Part shown: one piece after another, positions 57,661-64,000 of the stretch
How positions within the stretch are numbered: the first letter of the stretch is position 1
How the letters are laid out: the number at the start of each line of letters is the position of its first letter
DNA from: Neiella holothuriorum
Lineage (GTDB): Bacteria > Pseudomonadota > Gammaproteobacteria > Enterobacterales > Neiellaceae
NCBI RefSeq assembly: GCF_019457915.1
Contig: NZ_JAHZSS010000020.1
Span: 1-64,000, forward strand
Direction of reading: 5' to 3'
DNA length: 64,000 nt
The notes under the pieces: model-generated
What the model was told of the DNA's origin: nothing
The model's input: only the letters and a program-made list of their open reading frames with translations
The model's database searches: none
Translations under genes and position numbers: made by a program

Positions 57661-59010
57661 CTAGCGTAACGTCACGAATTCCTCGGCTGACGTTGGGTGA
57701 ATGGCCACACAGGCATCAAAGTCTGCTTTGGTAGCGCCCATTTTTATGGCTACGCCAAAGCCTTGTAAAATCTCATCCATGCCCAGTCCAATACCGTGCA
57801 AGCCCACGACTTTTTCGTTTTCACCGGCACATATGAGTTTCATGCGAGTGATTTGGCGGTGGCTGGTAACGGCCGTGTACATAGCGCCAAAACTAGAGTT
57901 ATAGACTTTCACTTGTTCCTCGCCATATTCGGCGATGGCTTCGGGCTCGGTCATTCCCATGGTACCAATGGTGGGGTGACTGAAGACCACGGTCGGGATC
58001 AAGCTGTAGTCCATGACAAGCTGATCTTGGCCGTTGAACAGGCGCTCTGACAAGATTCGACCAGCTTTCACCGCTACAGGCGTGAGCTCAACATAACCGA
58101 TATTGTCGCCAACGGCATAAATGCCAGACGCGCTGGTTTGGTGATGCTCATCGACTTTGATATAGCCGCGCGCGTCAGTTTCAACGCCAACTTTATCTAA
58201 ACCGATAGTGTCGGTTGCAGGTTCGCGGCCAATCGCCCAAATCAAGCAATCAACGGTAATGCCTTCGCCATTTTCAAACTCAATGGTAAGGCTGCCATCA
58301 TCATGTTTTTCAACCGATTTAGGGATGCTGTGAGTGTGCAGCGTTGGACCATCTTCCGCCATCAGTTCTACTAATGTTTCGCTCAACATTGGGTCGAAGT
58401 TCCGCAACGGCGCATGTTTACGAACGGCTAAGTGCGTGACCGAGCCGAGCGAGTGCATCACTCCTGCGAGTTCAACGGCAATGTAACCCGCACCAACCAC
58501 GCAAACGCGTTTAGGTTGCTCTTGCAGCGCAAAGAAGCCGTTTGAGTCGATACCGTGCTCCGCACCCGGAACGTTGGGAATGGTTGGTCGACCGCCGGTG
58601 GCAATAAGAATGTGTGGCGCGGTGTACAGTTCGCCGTTCACTTCCACCGTGTTGGCATCAACAAACTTACCAAAGCCGTTAATGACATCAATGCCGTTGT
58701 TGCCTAATACCCGATCGTAAGAGCCGTGAATGCGCTTAATATAAGCGTCGCGGCTTTTGATCATGGTTTGCCAGTCAAATTTGTTGAGGCTGACATCAAA
58801 CCCATAGTCGGCTGCGTATTTATGAATGGCGTCGGCAACTTGAGCACCAAACCACATCGCTTTTTTCGGCACGCAACCTACGTTTACACAGGTGCCACCC
58901 ACGTGTTGTGCTTCGATAAGCGCAACTTTTTGGCCATGCATAGCCGCTCGGTTAGCTGACGCAATGCCGCCGGAGCCAGCGCCAATACAGATATAATCGT
59001 ATGTTTTCAT
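57661..59010 (-). CDS. gor: Glutathione reductase
   Basis: This 449-residue flavin disulfide reductase has the FAD-binding [14 protein letters not shown], the redox pair in [13 protein letters not shown], the NADPH-binding [17 protein letters not shown] and the C-terminal [12 protein letters not shown] with the His-Glu pair. It keeps glutathione reduced with NADPH. It is divergent from the oligopeptidase A gene, a neighbourhood also known in Escherichia coli. Confidence 0.95.
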   Translation of the reverse strand: MKTYDYICIGAGSGGIASANRAAMHGQKVALIEAQHVGGTCVNVGCVPKKAMWFGAQVADAIHKYAADYGFDVSLNKFDWQTMIKSRDAYIKRIHGSYDRVLGNNGIDVINGFGKFVDANTVEVNGELYTAPHILIATGGRPTIPNVPGAEHGIDSNGFFALQEQPKRVCVVGAGYIAVELAGVMHSLGSVTHLAVRKHAPLRNFDPMLSETLVELMAEDGPTLHTHSIPKSVEKHDDGSLTIEFENGEGITVDCLIWAIGREPATDTIGLDKVGVETDARGYIKVDEHHQTSASGIYAVGDNIGYVELTPVAVKAGRILSERLFNGQDQLVMDYSLIPTVVFSHPTIGTMGMTEPEAIAEYGEEQVKVYNSSFGAMYTAVTSHRQITRMKLICAGENEKVVGLHGIGLGMDEILQGFGVAIKMGATKADFDACVAIHPTSAEEFVTLR

Positions 59011-59170
59011 CAGGGTATCTCGTTCTAATCAATGCACAGCAGTGTGCCAGATGCCCCGTTACGATAAAAGAGCTATTGAATTGGCAATGTGCTGTCTCCA
59101 TATCAAGGTTATAGCGCGTTGCAACTCTTGCCGCCACCGAATGAATGTCACCGAATCAACGAGAGTATCG

Positions 59171-61201
59171 ATGAATCAAGCCAATCCCTTATTAGAACAA
59201 GCCGAGCTGCCGCCATTCTCTGCCATTAAAGCAGCGCACATCCAACCCGCTGTTGAGTCGGCGATTGATCACTGTAAGTCGGTCATTGAGCAGGTGTTGG
59301 CACAGCCCGATTTAACCAGCTGGCAGGCGTTAGTTGCGCCGCTAGAAGAAGCGGATGACAGGCTTAGTAAATTGTGGTCGCCAGTGAGCCACTTGAATAG
59401 TGTGCTGAATACATCGGAATGGCGCGAAGCCCATGATGCCTGTTTGCCCGCATTGTCGGCCTACAGCACTTTTGTTGGCCAGCACCAAGGCTTATTCAAA
59501 GCCTACCAAGCATTTGCCGAAGGGCCAGAATACAGCACACTGACCCAAGCCCAACGCCAAACCATAGATAACAGCTTGCGCGATTTTCGCTTGTCGGGCA
59601 TTGATTTGTCGGCTGACAAACAGCAGCGCTACGGTGAAATTAAAGCGCGCATGGCCGATTTGTCCTCGCAATTCAGCAACAACTTATTGGATGCGACAAA
59701 CGCGTGGCAGAAGCACATTACCGATGTCTCGGCGTTAGCTGGCTTACCGCAATCAGCAATTGATGCAGCGCAGCAGGCTGCCGCGAGTAAAGAACTCGAA
59801 GGCTATTTGCTGACGTTGGAATTCCCAAGCTACATCGCTGTGATGACCTATGCCGACGATGCTGAATTGCGCCGCGAAGTCTATACCGCTTTTTGCACCC
59901 GCGCGTCCGATCAAGGTCCAAATGCTGGTGAGTGGGACAATGCCGGATTGATGAAAGAGCTGGTCGCGCTGCGCGCAGAGCTCGCGCAATTACTAGGTTT
60001 TGATAGCTATGCGGAGCTGTCTTTAAGTACCAAAATGGCGGAGACGCCTGATCAGGTGCTCAAATTCCTTAATGATTTGGCGCAGCGCTCCATGGCGCAA
60101 GGCAAGCAAGAAATTGCTGAATTGACCGAGTATGCCAATCAAACCCATGGCGTGAACGAGCTCAATGTCTGGGATCTGACTTATTACGCTGAAAAGTTGA
60201 AGCAAGCCAAATTCGCCATCAGTGATGAGATTTTGCGGCCTTACTTCCCCGAGCATCGCGTGGTCAATGGCTTATTTGAAGTCGTCAATCGCTTGTTTGG
60301 CATGCGTGTAGAAGAGCAACAAGATGTTGATAAATACCATGATGACGTGCGCTTCTTCCATATTTACGACGCCGATGATGTGCTCCGCGGCAGTTTCTAT
60401 CTAGATTTGTATGCCCGCGAAAATAAACGAGGCGGCGCCTGGATGGATGAATGCCGGGTACGCCGCCAGCGCGATGATGGTTTGCAGTTGCCGGTGGCTT
60501 ATTTAACGTGCAATTTCAACAAGCCAATTGGTGACAAACCGGCCCTATTTACGCACGATGAAGTTGTGACTTTGTTCCATGAATTTGGCCACGGCATTCA
60601 TCACATGCTGACCCAAGTTGATGTGGCGAGTGTGTCAGGCATTAACGGGGTGGCATGGGATGCCGTTGAGTTACCGAGTCAGTTTTTGGAAAACTGGTGT
60701 TGGCAGCCGGAAGCCTTGAATTTCATTTCCGGTCACTACGAAAGTGGCGAGCCGTTGCCGGCAGATCTATTGCAACGACTAATTGATGGTCGTAATTTTC
60801 AATCGGCACTGGGCATGATGCGTCAGCTCGAGTTTTCTCTGTTTGACTTCGAATTGCATTTATCGGCAGGAGATGTCGCTGAGGTGTTGGCTTCTGTACG
60901 CGAACGCGTTGCAGTTATTCAGCCGCCTGAATTCAATCGTTTTCAGAATACCTTCGGCCATATCTTTGCTGGTGGTTACGCGGCGGGTTACTACAGCTAT
61001 AAGTGGGCTGAAGTGTTATCGGCCGATGCATTCGATAAGTTCGAGCAAGATGGCATTTTCAACCGAGAGACCGGTCAGGCTTTCTTAACTGCGATTTTGG
61101 AGCAGGGCGGATCAAAACCACCAATGGAATTGTTTAAAGCATTCCGAGGCCGCGAACCCGACATTCAGCCACTGTTGCGTCATAGCGGTATCACGGGCTG
61201 A
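59171..61201 (+). CDS. prlC: Oligopeptidase A (M3 metallopeptidase)
   Basis: This 676-residue cytosolic peptidase has the zinc motif HEFGH (470-474) within VTLFHEFGHGIHHML, followed by SGINGVAWDAVELPSQFLENW and FAGGYAAGYYSYKWAEVLSADAF. It degrades short peptides and cleaved signal peptides. ATG 59171 (MNQANPLL) has GAGAG five bases upstream and gives the usual length; the frame extends 43 residues further without homology. Confidence 0.94.
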   Translation: MNQANPLLEQAELPPFSAIKAAHIQPAVESAIDHCKSVIEQVLAQPDLTSWQALVAPLEEADDRLSKLWSPVSHLNSVLNTSEWREAHDACLPALSAYSTFVGQHQGLFKAYQAFAEGPEYSTLTQAQRQTIDNSLRDFRLSGIDLSADKQQRYGEIKARMADLSSQFSNNLLDATNAWQKHITDVSALAGLPQSAIDAAQQAAASKELEGYLLTLEFPSYIAVMTYADDAELRREVYTAFCTRASDQGPNAGEWDNAGLMKELVALRAELAQLLGFDSYAELSLSTKMAETPDQVLKFLNDLAQRSMAQGKQEIAELTEYANQTHGVNELNVWDLTYYAEKLKQAKFAISDEILRPYFPEHRVVNGLFEVVNRLFGMRVEEQQDVDKYHDDVRFFHIYDADDVLRGSFYLDLYARENKRGGAWMDECRVRRQRDDGLQLPVAYLTCNFNKPIGDKPALFTHDEVVTLFHEFGHGIHHMLTQVDVASVSGINGVAWDAVELPSQFLENWCWQPEALNFISGHYESGEPLPADLLQRLIDGRNFQSALGMMRQLEFSLFDFELHLSAGDVAEVLASVRERVAVIQPPEFNRFQNTFGHIFAGGYAAGYYSYKWAEVLSADAFDKFEQDGIFNRETGQAFLTAILEQGGSKPPMELFKAFRGREPDIQPLLRHSGITG

Positions 61202-61224
61202 TCTGCAACGTTTAAATCCCTTGT

Positions 61225-64000
61225 TTAGCTGCTGCTGGCTTCGGTCAGCAGCTGTCGTTTCAGAAGCGATAATTGCACCCCGAGTTGATCAATTGCCTCT
61301 GTGCTTAACGTTTGTTGGCCAATGGCATCGATTAAGCTGTCGAGCGTTGTGAGTAACTCGGGTTGCTTGATATCGCTCGCGGCCTTACGAGCAGCGTTGA
61401 GCAATTCGCGCGAATCCTGCCAAGCTTCAATTTCCAGTAAGGTTCGAATGTGAACATCGAGCTTGTTGTAGCGCTCATAAAATTGCTGCTGCAAGTACTG
61501 GCAATCAGCGACTTCGGTTAATAGCTCGGTTGCTGGAGACTTGAAGTGCTCACTATCAACCTGATAACTCAAATGACGACTGAGTACACGCACTAACTCT
61601 GTCATGATCACCGGCTTACCCATATGATCTTGCATGCCCGCGGCTAAGCAGCGATTCCTATCTTCCATTGACACGTGAGCAGTCAGAGCAATGATTGGCA
61701 AGTTACGGAGTTCAGGCCGCTGCCGGATCAGTTTAGTGGCCTCAATGCCGTCGATGTCCGGCATTTGCAAATCCATCAATACCAAGTCAAACGGTTGCGA
61801 CGCTAACCTTTCCAAAGCCTCGTCGGCCGATGCTGCGCCTTGTGTTTTTAGGCCAATGCGCGACAACATCAATTGGGTAATTTGCAGGTTGACCGAATTA
61901 TCTTCCACGACCAGTATTTGTTGGCCATTGAAGGTTAGGTTTGCAGGCTCGGTGGTTGCCGCCGGGGTTTGCAGCAGTTTGTCGGTTGCAGCGGCCACCG
62001 GCAGCTGAATATCGAACCAGAACTTACTGCCGCGATCGGGAATGCTGCTCACCTGCAGCTTACCGCCCATTAGGCTAACAAGACGCTGGCAAATCGCTAA
62101 GCCAAGTCCTGTGCCGCCGTATTGGCGTGTGGTGGCATTGTCTGCTTGCGTAAAAGGTTTGAACAAGCCCGCGAGCTTGTCATGGGCAATACCAATGCCG
62201 CTGTCAGTGACAGCCAATCGTAGATTAGCCTTATCGCTATCACCGTCTGGAAGCTGCGTGACCGTCACGGTGACGTGACCACCTTTCGTAAATTTGATGG
62301 CGTTGGATACTAAGTTCATCAACACCTGACTGAGCCGGAGTGAATCGCCCATCAGGCCAATAGGCACGTCGGTGGCTAATTCAACATTGAGCTGAAGTTC
62401 CTTTTCTTCAGCTTTCGGTAGCATCAGCAAGCGTAAATTATCGAGCAGCGCTTCAATATCGAATGCTTGTTCACTGAGCTCTAAATGGCCGGCTTCGATT
62501 TTGGAGAAATCGAGAATGTCGTTGACGATGGCTTGTAGTAAATCAGCACCGTGGGCCATGCGTTTAAGGTACATTTTCTGCTCTGGCGATAGATTCTTAT
62601 TGCCAAATAATTGAACCAACCCAGCAATGGCATTCAGTGGCGTGCGGATCTCGTGACTGACGTTAGCGACAAAATCTGATTTGGCTTGCGCGGCTAACTC
62701 TGCGCTCCGTCGGGCTTGTTCCACATTGCGCTGAATTTCTTTCCGGCTAGTGGCGTTTCGAAGCATCACAACGGCACCAATACTGCCATCTTCCATGGCG
62801 GTTGGCGCCGCATTGAATTCTAATTCCAATAGCTCGTCTTGAAGCCGTAACTGACCTTCGCCTTCGGCCATGGTTCGAGTAAAGCGGGCTTCATGCACAC
62901 ACTGCTCAATCGTCATGGAGCCACTGACCGGCAGTAATAAACCATCAATGGGGATGCCGACCAAGTCGATAGGCGATTGATCGAGCCATTCGGCAACAGC
63001 TTCATTGGCGAAGTTGATACAGCCTCTGCTGTTAATTTCAAGAATGCCATCGGATGACGCTTGCAGCACGCGGCTGAGTCGATCATTTAAGCTTTGTAAT
63101 TCCTGAGTTCGAGCGCTTACCTGCTGTTCAAGCGAGTTGTGATAAGTCGCCAAGACTTTGGCTTTACGCACCATGCTAGAAAACAATTGGTGCTGTTCGC
63201 GATAGTGGAAATTAATCCGACTGGATTGATTGTGTGGAATTGGAAAGTTGCCCTTGCCAGCAAAATGAACCAGCGAGTCGAGCGGTTTGGTAAACAAGCT
63301 AGCCAACACTTTGCCCAGGAACACCGAGGCAAATGAGGCCACGATAATAAACAAAACCCATTTTAGGTAATGCTGCTGCAACTGGGTCAGTACCGCATCG
63401 GCAGACGTAACGACGATGACGGTAACGTCGGTATCTAGCATTTGTGCGTTATAAAAGTAATCCGCATCGCGATGCCCCAGCTTCAGGCGGATAGCGGGAA
63501 CGGGTAAGGGTAACGACGATAATGATTGCTTGGCCAACGCAAACGGTTGGTTCATCGGTAAATTGAGTGTTTGACCACTCAGTACGATGGGGTGTTCGGC
63601 GTAGCTAATGATATAGCTGAACGCACTGTCCCCCACGATCGCCTCTAAATTCTTCTGATGTGGTGCTAACGGAACAATGGCCTGCACATATCCGCTAATG
63701 GTGAAGTTGTCGTCGGCATATATTGCGCGAGTGGCGGTCAGCGCGGGTTGATGGGCAAAATCCAGAGCCAAATAAGGATAAGAGATCACCGTTTGATGTG
63801 TGGCTTTGGCTTGTGCCAATTCGTCGCGATTAACCTGCAATGGCGTTGCTGGCGATAGTAGTCGACTGCCCAAACTGGCTTGCGAACTATGGCGAATCAA
63901 GTTGCCTTCAGCATCGGTTAATAGAATGCCTAGGTATTGAGGGGCGGAAGCAAACATCGCATCCAACTGTGCTTGAGAAGGCAGTTGACCAGCACCTAAA
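61225..64000 (-). CDS. Hybrid sensor histidine kinase, N terminus beyond the window
   Basis: The reading frame stays open to the window edge (the last codons read LGAGQLPSQAQLD), so the start lies outside; the apparent start at 63966 is only a TTG. In order: Cache-like periplasmic domain, a membrane helix (HYLKWVLFIIVASFASVFLGK), coiled coil, PAS (VLQASSDGILEINSRGCINFANEAV), HisKA with NVSHEIRTPLNAIAG (about 62650), HATPase (GTGLGLAICQRLVSLMGG) and one receiver domain (LMDLQMPDIDG). The last ~100 residues resemble an HPt helix bundle but read NAARKAASDI where the phospho-His motif AHTLKG would be, so the relay must end on another HPt protein. Confidence 0.88.
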   Translation of the reverse strand, partial: LGAGQLPSQAQLDAMFASAPQYLGILLTDAEGNLIRHSSQASLGSRLLSPATPLQVNRDELAQAKATHQTVISYPYLALDFAHQPALTATRAIYADDNFTISGYVQAIVPLAPHQKNLEAIVGDSAFSYIISYAEHPIVLSGQTLNLPMNQPFALAKQSLSSLPLPVPAIRLKLGHRDADYFYNAQMLDTDVTVIVVTSADAVLTQLQQHYLKWVLFIIVASFASVFLGKVLASLFTKPLDSLVHFAGKGNFPIPHNQSSRINFHYREQHQLFSSMVRKAKVLATYHNSLEQQVSARTQELQSLNDRLSRVLQASSDGILEINSRGCINFANEAVAEWLDQSPIDLVGIPIDGLLLPVSGSMTIEQCVHEARFTRTMAEGEGQLRLQDELLELEFNAAPTAMEDGSIGAVVMLRNATSRKEIQRNVEQARRSAELAAQAKSDFVANVSHEIRTPLNAIAGLVQLFGNKNLSPEQKMYLKRMAHGADLLQAIVNDILDFSKIEAGHLELSEQAFDIEALLDNLRLLMLPKAEEKELQLNVELATDVPIGLMGDSLRLSQVLMNLVSNAIKFTKGGHVTVTVTQLPDGDSDKANLRLAVTDSGIGIAHDKLAGLFKPFTQADNATTRQYGGTGLGLAICQRLVSLMGGKLQVSSIPDRGSKFWFDIQLPVAAATDKLLQTPAATTEPANLTFNGQQILVVEDNSVNLQITQLMLSRIGLKTQGAASADEALERLASQPFDLVLMDLQMPDIDGIEATKLIRQRPELRNLPIIALTAHVSMEDRNRCLAAGMQDHMGKPVIMTELVRVLSRHLSYQVDSEHFKSPATELLTEVADCQYLQQQFYERYNKLDVHIRTLLEIEAWQDSRELLNAARKAASDIKQPELLTTLDSLIDAIGQQTLSTEAIDQLGVQLSLLKRQLLTEASSS

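Overview
This 64 kb window is from a gammaproteobacterium, probably a marine member of the Alteromonadales or a close relative. That placement is an inference from gene content and order: GlyGly-CTERM-type secreted proteases, the enterobacterial-type menFDHBCE order, a thiC-thiDE-thiS-thiG-thiH-thiF cluster behind a TPP riboswitch, the imuA-imuB-dnaE2 SOS mutasome and many large two-component sensors. Coding density is high. I see no phage, IS element, CRISPR array, tRNA or rRNA.

Layout. 1-520: two intrinsic terminators flanking a pair of CATCCATG-centred dyads, then a possible gene relic. 542-10121: a CadC/ToxR-type membrane regulator with a TolB-like propeller, followed by two large secreted subtilase-fold proteins. 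The first has lost all three catalytic residues; the second keeps them. 10306-10734: a cowN gene (protection of nitrogenase from CO) behind a textbook NifA/sigma-54 promoter, which implies nif genes elsewhere in the genome. 10804-12920: a LysR regulator and a DUF3179 membrane protein. 13025-18321: the LexA-controlled imuA-imuB-dnaE2 operon. 18357-19112: an unrecognised membrane protein with a TonB-like anchor. 19240-26355: the complete menaquinone branch menF-menD-menH-menB-menC-menE, translationally coupled throughout. 26287-34323: transporters (TauE/SafE, PutP, DASS), GNAT, Fur-linked bfd, Tat-exported PhoD, a UbiC-like DUF98 protein and DUF4202. 34327-36263: an alkylation-repair pair (Ada/AlkA fusion plus Ogt) coupled by a GTGA overlap. 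36414-43885: TPP riboswitch and thiamin operon with an extra zinc-ribbon gene. 43882-48641: LysE exporter, glutathione peroxidase, MsrA, a 58-aa small gene, a potassium channel, DUF4250, a degenerate repressor-like protein and an ABM monooxygenase. 48711-57580: a giant hybrid kinase with a substrate-binding sensor domain, divergent from a free binding protein, an OprD-like porin and a diguanylate cyclase. 57661-64000: glutathione reductase, oligopeptidase A and a second hybrid kinase that runs off the window.

Working together. The men and thi clusters are self-contained pathways. ImuABC and Ada-AlkA/Ogt cover DNA damage; Gor, Gpx and MsrA cover oxidative damage. The observations most worth follow-up are the dead/active subtilase pair with its propeller-bearing regulator, and the nif-type promoter in front of cowN.
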